NCBI RefSeq assembly: GCF_016863175.1
Contig: NZ_BOOJ01000006.1
Location: 1-64,000 of the forward strand
DNA from: Paraplanobispora siamensis
Lineage (GTDB): Bacteria > Actinomycetota > Actinomycetes > Streptosporangiales > Streptosporangiaceae
Length of the DNA stretch: 64,000 nt
Direction: 5' to 3'
Under the pieces are notes generated by a model. The model saw nothing but the letters and a program-made list of their open reading frames with translations. It did no database searches and was not told the DNA's origin. Shown in pieces: positions 17,277 through 25,562 of the stretch. How positions within the stretch are numbered: position 1 is the first letter of the stretch; every line of letters starts with the position of its first letter. Both the position numbers and the translations under genes were made by a program.

Positions 17277-19453
17277 CCGTGCTCCCCGATCTCCTCGCCC
17301 GGAACGGTGTCCCGGTCACCGGCGTTGCCCTCCATGCGCGTCGGGAGCATCACCCGCACCCGGGTCCCGCCCTCCGGGCGCTCCTCGACCGTGCACGATC
17401 CTCCCAGCTCGGCGGCCCGCTCGCGCATCGACACCAGCCCGACCCCCTCCCGGCCCCCGGCGGCCTCGCGGTCGAGGGTCGCACCGGCTCCCGCACCGTC
17501 GTCGAGGATCTCCAGCACGAGCGCCGTCCCGGCCACCTCGATGCGCAGCTCGGCCTCCGCGGTCCCCGCGTGCCTGCGCACGTTGGCCAGGGCCTCGGCC
17601 ACGATGCGGTAGGCCGCCGCCTCGGTGGCGGCGGGCAGGGCGGGCAGCTCGTCCGGTGCCCGTACGGCGACGCGCAGGCTGGGCGCCTGCCGGATGGCGT
17701 GGGCGCGCAGGGCGCCGAGCAGTCCCAGGGAGTCCAGCGCCGGAGGCCGCAGCCCGTCCACGAGCGCCCGGACGTCGGCCATCGCCGCCTCGGCGTCGTC
17801 GACGATGTCGGCCAGCAGCCGCCGTACCTTGCCGTCCCCGGCCAGGTCGTGGGCGGTCTCGGCGCGCATGGTGAGCGCGGCCAGCGTGGGTCCCAGGCCG
17901 TCGTGCAGGTCGCGCCGGATGCGGCGGCGCTCCTCCTCGCGGGTCATCACCAGCCGTTCCCGGGAGCGCCGCAGGTCGGCGGAGAGGCGCGCGGCGTGCA
18001 CGGCCACGGCGACCTGCCGTGCCAGGTCGGTCAGCACCGCCAGGTCGCGCGGGCCGAACCTGCTCTCGCCCGGCCGGGCGGCGAGGACGAGGTCGCCGAC
18101 CCGCTCGCCGTCGTAGACCAGCGGCAACCGGAGAAGACCGCCGGCGGGACGGCCCGCCGGCCCCCCGCCCCGGTCCTCTTCTTCCCAGAGGGCCGGTCTC
18201 CGGCCGTCCTGACCCGGAGCCGGTCCGGGCCCGGAGGAGTGCCGCAGGCCCGTGGCCGTCTCCACCGCGGCGTACGGCAGGCGCAGGGCCTCGGCCACCG
18301 ACCGCGCGACCCCGGACAGCACCGCGTCCGGCTCCTCGCTGGCCTCCAGGCGGCGGCCGAGCCGGGTGAGCACCGCGTAGGGGTCGTCCCGCTCGCCGTA
18401 CATCAGCAGGTTGACCCAGGCCTGCAGGCGCTGCCGCAGCGGCGCGAAGGCGAGGGCGACGAGCCCGGCGGCCAGCACGGAGGCCGGCAGGTCCGCCGAG
18501 GGCAGGAGCGCGCCCAGATAGCCGACCACCAGCACGTAGCCGCCGGTCACGCAGCCCGACAGCAGCGCGTAGACCAGCGTCCTGTTGATCACCAGGTCGA
18601 TGTCGAACAGCCTGTGCCGCAGGATCGCGACGCAGATGCCGGCGGGGATGAGCATCCCGCCCATCGCGCCGACCACCTCCCAGGCCGAGTGGGTCGGCGG
18701 GTAGACGCGCCCGGGGTCGGCGTCGGTCAGTCCCGCCACCAGCCGCGTACTGGCGACCAGCACGGCGAGCCCGACCGCGTAGGCCAGCCACTTGATCTGC
18801 TCGCGCTCCCTTCCGGTGCTGCGCCGCGCCCGCACCAGCAGGTTGAGCCCTCCCACGACGAAGAGCACCGCCTGTACGGCCAGCACCGCCGTCTCCGCGG
18901 TCTCGGCGGGTCCCGCCATCGCCGCCACCCCGAGCGGGTTCGGCACGCCCGGGCCCACGCCCACCTGCTCGTTGACGCCGGGCCGCAGCGCGCTCACCGC
19001 CGCGGCCGGCACTGCCACGGCGACCGCGGTCCAGACGAACCGGCGCCAGCGGGGCGAGGGAAGCCCGCCGGGGAAGAACAGCGGGACCATGACGAGGGAG
19101 ATGTTGGCCGGGATCCACAACCAGGTCTGCGGCCAGGCCATGGCCTCGGCCAGCGGCAGCGGCGCGCCCCGCCCGGAGGCGCCGGTCTGCGCGGGCACGC
19201 CGTAGATGGCGTACCGGCCGCAGGCCTCGTAGAGCGCGAAGCAGAACGCGCTGAACGCCAGCAGCCGGCCCACCGGGTGCCCGGGACGGTGCGCCCCGAT
19301 CAGCCCGCCCGCCAGCGCGCACGCCGCCACCAGCAGCAGGTGGCTCTGCACGATCGGGTGATAGCCGTTGAGCGAGGAGAGGACCAGGGCCAGGGCGAGC
19401 AGGAGCATCGTCAGGGCGCATGCCGTCCACGCGACGCGCGGCGCTGTGATCAC
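17273..19453 (-). CDS. Membrane sensor histidine kinase, HisKA_3 type, with GAF-like region
   Basis: This is a 726-residue kinase. The N-terminal half has about eight hydrophobic helices (about residues 10-330). A GAF-like region follows (about 360-500: PYAAVETATG, DLAVLTDLARQVAVAVHAARL), then the HisKA_3 dimerisation helix with ERRRIRRDLHDGLGP (phospho-acceptor His at about residue 516) and an HATPase domain (EILDDGAGAG, GVGLVSMRERAAELGG). Start choice: the GTG at 19453 has CGGAGG a few bases upstream and begins directly before the first helix; an upstream ATG at 19528 would add 25 residues. The signal is unknown; the large membrane part suggests sensing within the membrane. Confidence 0.88.
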   Translation of the reverse strand: MITAPRVAWTACALTMLLLALALVLSSLNGYHPIVQSHLLLVAACALAGGLIGAHRPGHPVGRLLAFSAFCFALYEACGRYAIYGVPAQTGASGRGAPLPLAEAMAWPQTWLWIPANISLVMVPLFFPGGLPSPRWRRFVWTAVAVAVPAAAVSALRPGVNEQVGVGPGVPNPLGVAAMAGPAETAETAVLAVQAVLFVVGGLNLLVRARRSTGREREQIKWLAYAVGLAVLVASTRLVAGLTDADPGRVYPPTHSAWEVVGAMGGMLIPAGICVAILRHRLFDIDLVINRTLVYALLSGCVTGGYVLVVGYLGALLPSADLPASVLAAGLVALAFAPLRQRLQAWVNLLMYGERDDPYAVLTRLGRRLEASEEPDAVLSGVARSVAEALRLPYAAVETATGLRHSSGPGPAPGQDGRRPALWEEEDRGGGPAGRPAGGLLRLPLVYDGERVGDLVLAARPGESRFGPRDLAVLTDLARQVAVAVHAARLSADLRRSRERLVMTREEERRRIRRDLHDGLGPTLAALTMRAETAHDLAGDGKVRRLLADIVDDAEAAMADVRALVDGLRPPALDSLGLLGALRAHAIRQAPSLRVAVRAPDELPALPAATEAAAYRIVAEALANVRRHAGTAEAELRIEVAGTALVLEILDDGAGAGATLDREAAGGREGVGLVSMRERAAELGGSCTVEERPEGGTRVRVMLPTRMEGNAGDRDTVPGEEIGEHG

Positions 19454-19585
19454 TGTTCCTCCGGGTCCGGTCGCCACACGGTACCCGCGCACCGGTCCCG
19501 GTTGTCCCGGGGCGGTGTCCCGGGACACCCCGGCGACCAGGGGAGAGATCAGGGGAAAGGGGTGGGTCCCCCGCGCGGTCCGGGC

Positions 19586-21100
19586 TCAGACGCCCTGGGG
19601 GAGGCGGAACAGGCGGCCGGGGTCGTAGGCGGCCTTGACGCGGGCGAGGCGGCCGGCGTTGGCGCCGTAGTAGGCGCTGCGCCACCCCTTCAGCTCCGGG
19701 TCGACGTAGTTGACGTAGGCGTGGTCGCCGAAGTGGGGCCGCATGGCGGCGTGCGCCCGGCGGGTCCACGCCGTCGCCCCGGTGCGGTGGGCGTAGTACT
19801 GCACGCTGTACAGGGCGGCCCGGTGGGGGAAGGCGGTGGCGTCGGGGCGGACCCGGCCGACCGCGCCGCCGAGGGCGTCCAGCAGCACGCTGTGGCTGCC
19901 TGGCCGGTCCACCTCGGCGACCAGCGTCCGCGCCCCGGCCTCGGAGATCGGCCGGTAGGCCAGGTGGGACTTCGCGGCGAAGCGGTCGCGCGGCAGCCGG
20001 CCGTCGGGGGTGCGCCCCGGCAGGGAGCCGCCCTGGTGGCACTGGGAGACCGACAGGTTCGAGCAGCCCGCCATGATCATCATGGCCTGCCGGTAGGACA
20101 CGCGCCGGACCGAGCTGGAGGAGGTCGCGCCGATCCGGTCGGCCAGGCGGTCGAGCAGCCGCTCGCACTCGGCCCTGCCGCCCAGGTACACCCCGGCGAC
20201 CTGCACCTGCGTCCCGCCCTCGCGGCTCAGGTGCAGGGTCGACCACAGCTCGTCCGGGACCGACGGCGCCCACGCCTGCCAGGCCCGCAGCGCCCGTACG
20301 GCCCGCCGCCACGGCCACTGCACGAAGAACACCGTGACCTCGCGCGCGGGGTGGGTCCGGAAGCCGAAGGAGACCGCCACCCCGAGGTTGCCGCCGCCCC
20401 CTCCGCGGCAGGCCCAGAACAGCTCGGGGTGGTGGTTCGCGTCGCAGGCCAGCAGCCGGCCGTCGGCGGTGACGATCTGGACCGACTCCATCACGTCGCA
20501 GGTCAGGCCGTACTTCCTGGCCACCACCCCGATCCCGCCGCCCAGCGCCAGCCCGCTCACCCCGACGGTCGGGCAGGATCCGGCGGGGATGCTCACGCCG
20601 TGCGCCGCCAGCCGGTCGTAGACGTCGATGAGCTTGGCCCCCGCCCCCACGGTCGCCCGGCCGGAGCGGTGGGCGATCTCGCGCATGGGGGAGACGTCGA
20701 CGACCAGGCCGGTGCCGGTGGACCAGCCCGCGTAGGAGTGGCCGCCGGACCGTACGGCCAGCGGCACGTCCAGCCGGCGGGCGAAGTTCACGCACTCGGC
20801 CACGTCGGAGGGGTTCGCGCAGTAGGCCACGCCCGCCGGCCGGATCCCGTCGTAGGCGGGGTCGAACAGCCGGCGCGCGGCGTCGTAGGCGGCGTCACCG
20901 GGCCGGATGAGCCGGCCCTCCAGCCCGCGGCCCAGGGCCTTCCAGTCCGCGGGCCGGGGAGCGGTCCGCGCGGACGTCCAGGCCCGCGCCGGCGCCGCGG
21001 CGCCCGACGCGAGGGCGGTCCCCGCGGTCAGGGCGGCCACGCCGCCGATGCGCAGCAGCGTGCGCCTGTCCAGTGCCGGCGCGTCCGGAGCGGGCCTCAT
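19586..21100 (-). CDS. Tat-exported FAD-linked oxidase, berberine-bridge type
   Basis: This 504-residue oxidase has a twin-arginine signal (DRRTLLRIGG, then a hydrophobic stretch to about residue 40), so it is exported folded with FAD. The FAD-binding PCMH domain includes RSGGHSYAGWSTG with His121 and YGLTCDVMESV with Cys201, the two residues that attach FAD covalently in bicovalent oxidases of this family. The C-terminal BBE motif NYVDPELKGW with YYGANAGRLARVKAAYDP closes the protein. Relatives oxidise sugars (glucooligosaccharide oxidase), alkaloids or antibiotic intermediates. Its position close to an exopolysaccharide locus makes a carbohydrate substrate attractive, but this is inference. 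Confidence 0.88.
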   Translation of the reverse strand: MRPAPDAPALDRRTLLRIGGVAALTAGTALASGAAAPARAWTSARTAPRPADWKALGRGLEGRLIRPGDAAYDAARRLFDPAYDGIRPAGVAYCANPSDVAECVNFARRLDVPLAVRSGGHSYAGWSTGTGLVVDVSPMREIAHRSGRATVGAGAKLIDVYDRLAAHGVSIPAGSCPTVGVSGLALGGGIGVVARKYGLTCDVMESVQIVTADGRLLACDANHHPELFWACRGGGGGNLGVAVSFGFRTHPAREVTVFFVQWPWRRAVRALRAWQAWAPSVPDELWSTLHLSREGGTQVQVAGVYLGGRAECERLLDRLADRIGATSSSSVRRVSYRQAMMIMAGCSNLSVSQCHQGGSLPGRTPDGRLPRDRFAAKSHLAYRPISEAGARTLVAEVDRPGSHSVLLDALGGAVGRVRPDATAFPHRAALYSVQYYAHRTGATAWTRRAHAAMRPHFGDHAYVNYVDPELKGWRSAYYGANAGRLARVKAAYDPGRLFRLPQGV

Positions 21101-21195
21101 GGTCTTCTCTCCCAGGGGTTCGTACGGCTTCCTGGTGAGACGCCCGCGCCGGTCGTCCGGTTGGTCACATTCGCATCACTTCGCAGGTACGGGGC

Positions 21196-22458
21196 TCAGC
21201 CGCCGGCGTACTGCCGGGGCGAGTCCGTCTCCGGCGCGAGGGCGCCCGCGCACGACGGCCGGGACCTCAGCGAGGACAGCAGGCCGTCGGTGACCCGGCC
21301 GGCGGCGAACCGCGCGCCGTGGACGAACCTCATCACCGGCCCGAAGGTGGCGGCGGCGGCCAGGCCGACGACGAACAGGCCGCTGACGGAGGTCTCGAAG
21401 TGCTTCGACAGCGCCGGGGCGGTCCCGGTGCGCCGGATCGCGCGCGTGAGGCCCTGGTCGAGGACGCCCATCCGCTCGACGTCCACCAGGTAGCCGGTGG
21501 CCGCGATCACGTGGTCGGTGTGGATCGTGTCGAGGCCGCCCTGCGCGTCCCGCAGGGTCAGGATCACCTCGCCGCGGTGCGCCGCCCCGGCCACCGTCCG
21601 CCCCAGGAACACCGGGACGCGGCCGTCGAAGCGGTCCCTCAGCCACCATGAGCCCGCCGGGCCCAGGGTCGTGCGGACGATGTGGCGGCGGGTCGCCGCC
21701 GGCAGGTGGCGCACCGTGCCGGGCAGCTCGGACCAGACCCACGACCGCCAGCCGGTGCCGAGCCCCGACTGCGGCATCAGGATCCGCTCGATCGGCGAAC
21801 GGCGGGCGGAGGGCACGGTGTTCCACGCCAGCTCGCCGGTCCTGGCCACCACCCGCGGCCGGGCCCCGGCCTCCAGCAGCAGCGCCGCCGTCTCCAGCGC
21901 GGACTGGCCGGCGCCCACCACGGTGACGTCGCGGCCCGCGAAGCCCGACAGGTCGTGGTGCTCGGAGCTGTGCGTGGCCAGCTCGGCGGGCAGGCCGCAG
22001 AGCGCGGCGGGCCGGTGGGCGAAGGGCAGGAAGCCCAGGGCCAGGACGACCGTCCGGGTCAGGACGGGCTGCCCCGTGGCCAGCTCGACGGTGAACAGCT
22101 CGCCGTCGGTGCGGATCGCGGCCACGGGCGAGGCGTCGAGCGCGTCGCCGACGGCATGGGACCCGAACCACCGGCCGTAGTCGACGAACGTCTCCACGGG
22201 GATGGGCTCGCCGTAGGAGCAGGACAGCTCCCGCGGCCGACAGTAGGCCCGCAGCCCGTAGGCGCCGGCCGGGTCGGACAGGTTCGAGGCGGAGGGCTCC
22301 GACTTCAGCAGCATCCCGCGCGGCATGTGCCGCGCCCAGGCCTCCATCGGGCGGCCGTAGACGCGGGTGTCCAGTCCCGCCGCGGTGGCATGGGCCGCCA
22401 CGGAGAGGCCGTACGGCCCCGCTCCGATGACGGCGACGTCGATCATCGGCGCACGCAT
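21196..22458 (-). CDS. FAD/NAD(P)-binding flavoprotein, monooxygenase-like
   Basis: This 420-residue protein has an N-terminal FAD-binding Rossmann motif (VAVIGAGPYGLSVAAH), a second dinucleotide-binding motif in the middle (VTVVGAGQSALETAALL at about 180) and a late FAD-contact region (HVIAATGYLVD). The layout matches class B flavin monooxygenases and N-hydroxylases. It ends with GLFVVGLAAAATFGPVMRFVHG. It lies 82 bases downstream of an ATP-grasp gene on the same strand, so the two probably form an operon. Together they could modify a small peptide or amino-acylated molecule. The substrate cannot be inferred. Confidence 0.8.
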   Translation of the reverse strand: MRAPMIDVAVIGAGPYGLSVAAHATAAGLDTRVYGRPMEAWARHMPRGMLLKSEPSASNLSDPAGAYGLRAYCRPRELSCSYGEPIPVETFVDYGRWFGSHAVGDALDASPVAAIRTDGELFTVELATGQPVLTRTVVLALGFLPFAHRPAALCGLPAELATHSSEHHDLSGFAGRDVTVVGAGQSALETAALLLEAGARPRVVARTGELAWNTVPSARRSPIERILMPQSGLGTGWRSWVWSELPGTVRHLPAATRRHIVRTTLGPAGSWWLRDRFDGRVPVFLGRTVAGAAHRGEVILTLRDAQGGLDTIHTDHVIAATGYLVDVERMGVLDQGLTRAIRRTGTAPALSKHFETSVSGLFVVGLAAAATFGPVMRFVHGARFAAGRVTDGLLSSLRSRPSCAGALAPETDSPRQYAGG

Positions 22459-22540
22459 GATTTCTCCTCGGTCGGTGCCGGCTTCCTGGAAGGGAAATCG
22501 CCCTGCCGGTGAATCCCCCGGTTGGAAATATCGCCGAATA

Positions 22541-23824
22541 CTAACGCGATGGGGAGGCGGGATTCCGGCGGTGGCGTGCGATGCGGGTAAAACCTCGTTT
22601 CAGAAATTGCCGCGTCATCGCCGCAAAGGGTTTGGGATCGTCGGCGGAGAACCAGGCGAACTCGTCGGCCTCGCGCAGGGAGCGCAGCCAGCCCCGGCAG
22701 GTGAGTTCTCCTCCGCGTCGTTCATGAAAAGCGGGAAAAGCATCATAATTCTCGACCAGATATGTGCGCCCGTGCGCGGCCCCGGCCGGGGGCACGGGCT
22801 CGCCGGTGAGGTCGAGGTGCATGACGCGCACCAGGTCGAGGCCGCCGCCGTCGGTGAACAGGCGGAACTGGGCGCCCAGCCGGGGGTTGAAGTCCAGCAG
22901 GTGGTAGACGTCGGCGGCGGCGTCGTAGCGGAAGTCGAGGTCGAGGATCCCCCGGTAGCCCAGGGCGGCGGCGACCCGGTGCGCCGCGGACTCGACGCGG
23001 GGGTTGGGCAGCCACCGGCCGAGCGTGGTCAGGCCGGCCCCGTGCGGGTGGGCCCGCTCCTTCCTGCCGGCCCCGCCGAGCAGGCACCTCGACCCCTGGT
23101 CGAAGTAGCCCTGGAAGAACCAGTCCGACCCCGGGGCGGCGGGCACCAGGCGCTGGAACAGCAGCCGGCTGCCGTGCCCGGAGATCCGCCCGAACAGCCG
23201 CACCGCCTCCTCGGGCGTGCGGACCGTCGTCGTGCTGCGCAGCCCGGCGCCGGGCGGCAGCAGCCACGGGCTGGCCCACTTGGCGATCAGCGGCAGCCCG
23301 AGCCGGGAGACGGCCGCCACCAGGTCGTCCTCCGTCGCGATCACGTGGGTCTCGGGCTGGGCGACGCCCAGGCTTTCGCACACCGCGTGCAGTTCGGCCT
23401 TGTCGGCGAGTCTGCGCGGCAGCGCCGGGACCTGGCGGGGCAGGAGGAACCGGGGCAGGAGCTCGGCCGCGTGCTCGGCCAGGAAGATCGCGCCGGCGTC
23501 GTCCATCGGGACGAGCATCGCGCGGCGTCCGATGAGCCCGGCGATCGACTCCAGGGCTGCCACCATGGCCGCGGGCGTCCGCGGCCCGTCCGGCCAGTGG
23601 TGCATCCGGGCCAGGTGACGGGACCGGGAGGCCGGGGCGTGCCGGCCCTCGAGCACGGCGTGCACCTCGATCCCGGCGCGGCCCAGCGAGCGGATGGCCG
23701 CGAGCGTGCCGTGGTGGAAGATGTTGTCGTCCGTGCGGAGCACCAGGGCGGGGGTGCCGGGGTCCAGCCGGAGGGGGCGGCCCGCGTCCGGCCGGGCGTC
23801 CCGCGCAGGATCTATGGCATTCAT
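22541..23824 (-). CDS. ATP-grasp ligase-like protein
   Basis: This 427-residue protein has an ATP-grasp layout: a first alpha/beta domain (ALVLRTDDNIFHHGTLAAIRSLG), a central region with PLIAKWASPW and LLFQRLVP, and the metal-binding end GYRGILDLDFRYD and LLDFNPRLGAQ at about 310-340. ATP-grasp enzymes join a carboxylate to an amine or thiol through an acyl phosphate. It is related to carboxylate-amine ligases found beside polysaccharide or peptide genes. The ATG at 23824 has only a weak GCGGGAA site. The flavoprotein follows 82 bases later. The 277-base gap to the divergent GH26-like gene is AT-richer than average and must hold both promoters. Confidence 0.82.
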   Translation of the reverse strand: MNAIDPARDARPDAGRPLRLDPGTPALVLRTDDNIFHHGTLAAIRSLGRAGIEVHAVLEGRHAPASRSRHLARMHHWPDGPRTPAAMVAALESIAGLIGRRAMLVPMDDAGAIFLAEHAAELLPRFLLPRQVPALPRRLADKAELHAVCESLGVAQPETHVIATEDDLVAAVSRLGLPLIAKWASPWLLPPGAGLRSTTTVRTPEEAVRLFGRISGHGSRLLFQRLVPAAPGSDWFFQGYFDQGSRCLLGGAGRKERAHPHGAGLTTLGRWLPNPRVESAAHRVAAALGYRGILDLDFRYDAAADVYHLLDFNPRLGAQFRLFTDGGGLDLVRVMHLDLTGEPVPPAGAAHGRTYLVENYDAFPAFHERRGGELTCRGWLRSLREADEFAWFSADDPKPFAAMTRQFLKRGFTRIARHRRNPASPSR

Positions 23825-24101
23825 CGAACATTCCCGCCATATATGCTCGGTGTCTCGACGTTGCGTCGGCCGCTCATTCTAGAAGTCCTTTCTTCGCCGA
23901 AGGGCCCGCCGTGCCGGGCCATTGGTGGAATTCCGGCACCGCCGTACGACCTATCGGTGCATTCTCCCCGATAGCGACTTCCCTTCCGCGTCCGCGGCAC
24001 GGAACCGGCTTTTGTGCGTATCTTTGGCTCGGATACGGGGACCGGGCCGGATGATATGCCCGGCGAATGGGTACACCGGGCGGGAAACGGGCAGTACGGG
24101 G

Positions 24102-25562
24102 ATGGGAACGATGAAATTCAGAAAGGCGTACGTCTGCGGGGCGCTCGCCGCGCTGGCCGCCTCCGCGGTGGTATGGAGCCTGCCCTCCATGATCGCCGGG
24201 ACGGACAGCGAGCCGGGAGACCGGCCCGCGGAGGACTCGCACGACCCCGGGGAGACCCGATTCGGCGTGTTCCTCGCCTCGGACGAGCGCGGCGTCGAGC
24301 GGCTGTCCGCCTTCGAGTCCTGGCTCGGTGTGAAGACCACCGTCGGGCGGACCTACCTGCCCGGCGAGAACTGGCTCGCCCTCCAGGGGCCGGACTTCAT
24401 CCTCGAGCCCTGGATGCGCTGGCGCGCGGCGGAGCCGGACCGCATCCTGGCGCTCAACGTCCCCATGGTCGCGCCGAACGAGGTGGAGATGCCCGACGGC
24501 ACCGTGGCGGCGCTCCTCAACGCGGGGGCGATGGGCGCCTTCGACCACGGCTTCCGCAGGCTGGCCTCCCGGCTGGTCGCCGGTGGCGCGGCCGACACGA
24601 TCATCGTCCTCGGCTGGGAGATGAACGGGACGACCTACTCCAGCCGGTGCGCGCCCGATCCCGAGGCCTGGAAGGGCTACTGGCGGCGGATCGTCACGGC
24701 CATGCGCTCGGTGGAGGGGCAGCGCCTGCGTTTCGACTTCGCGCCGAGCCGCGGCCGCGACGCCATCCCGTGGACCGAGTGCTATCCCGGCGATGACGTG
24801 GTCGACATCATCGGCATGGACACCTACGACCAGCCGGGCGGCGAGACGTTCGCCGACTACGTCCGCCAGCCGTACGGCATGGCCTTCCACGCGGAGTTCG
24901 CCAGGGCGCGCGGAAAGCCCATCTCGTTCCCGGAGTGGGGGCTGTTCCGCCGGGGGGACCGGCCCGGGTACATGCGCCGGATGCTCGAATGGATCTCCAC
25001 CCACGACGTCGTGTACCACTCGATCTCCGACTACTGCCCGCACGGGGTCTGGCAGTGCCCGTCCAACCCCCGGTCCTCCCGGGTCTTCCGCAAGCGGCTG
25101 CCCGCCATGGTGTCCCCTGAGGGGTCCCCCGCACCGTCCTCCGGGGACGGCTCCCCGGTCCCGTCGTCCGCGGACTCCGGCACGCCGCCGGTCACCGGGG
25201 ACTCCGTCCCGCCGGAGTCTCCGGCACCGGTCACCGGGGAGGACTCTCCGGTCCCGCCGTCCGGGGGGTCGGAGGCCCCGTCGCCGGAGGAGTCGCGGGA
25301 GAAGTCACCGGAGAAGCCGCGGGAGAAGTCACCGGAGGAGTCGCGGGAGGAATCGGCGGAGAAACCGCCGGCGCCCGACGAGCCGCCCCGTCCGAAGACC
25401 GATCCCGCCGCGCCGCCGCACCCGACGCCCGGCCCCGGGGTCCCGCCGATCCCGGCGGCGCGCGAGGTCAGCGCCGCCAGGCGGTCCAGCGCGTCCCGCA
25501 GGCCGAAGCCGGCCGCCCTGGCGGACCCGGCCTCCCCCTCCCGGCGGGCGAGCTCCGGATGA
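24102..25562 (+). CDS. Secreted GH26-like glycoside hydrolase with low-complexity tail
   Basis: This protein of about 486 residues has an N-terminal signal or anchor helix (about 8-32) and a TIM-barrel like GH26 endo-beta-mannanases and related glycanases. The likely acid/base Glu173 is in VLGWEMNGTTYS and the nucleophile Glu278 in ISFPEWG. The fold ends near residue 335. The rest is a Ser/Pro/Glu-rich tail that may span the cell wall. The start may be the ATG at 24102 or 24111; neither has a good ribosome site. The tail overlaps the minus-strand glycosyltransferase by 532 bases. Being beside an exopolysaccharide operon, it may trim or release that polymer. Confidence 0.8.
   Translation: MGTMKFRKAYVCGALAALAASAVVWSLPSMIAGTDSEPGDRPAEDSHDPGETRFGVFLASDERGVERLSAFESWLGVKTTVGRTYLPGENWLALQGPDFILEPWMRWRAAEPDRILALNVPMVAPNEVEMPDGTVAALLNAGAMGAFDHGFRRLASRLVAGGAADTIIVLGWEMNGTTYSSRCAPDPEAWKGYWRRIVTAMRSVEGQRLRFDFAPSRGRDAIPWTECYPGDDVVDIIGMDTYDQPGGETFADYVRQPYGMAFHAEFARARGKPISFPEWGLFRRGDRPGYMRRMLEWISTHDVVYHSISDYCPHGVWQCPSNPRSSRVFRKRLPAMVSPEGSPAPSSGDGSPVPSSADSGTPPVTGDSVPPESPAPVTGEDSPVPPSGGSEAPSPEESREKSPEKPREKSPEESREESAEKPPAPDEPPRPKTDPAAPPHPTPGPGVPPIPAAREVSAARRSSASRRPKPAALADPASPSRRASSG

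Noticed and set aside
25295-25350. A CRISPR or other dispersed repeat
   Set aside because: The 24-bp units are contiguous without spacers, lie inside two protein frames and encode low-complexity tails.
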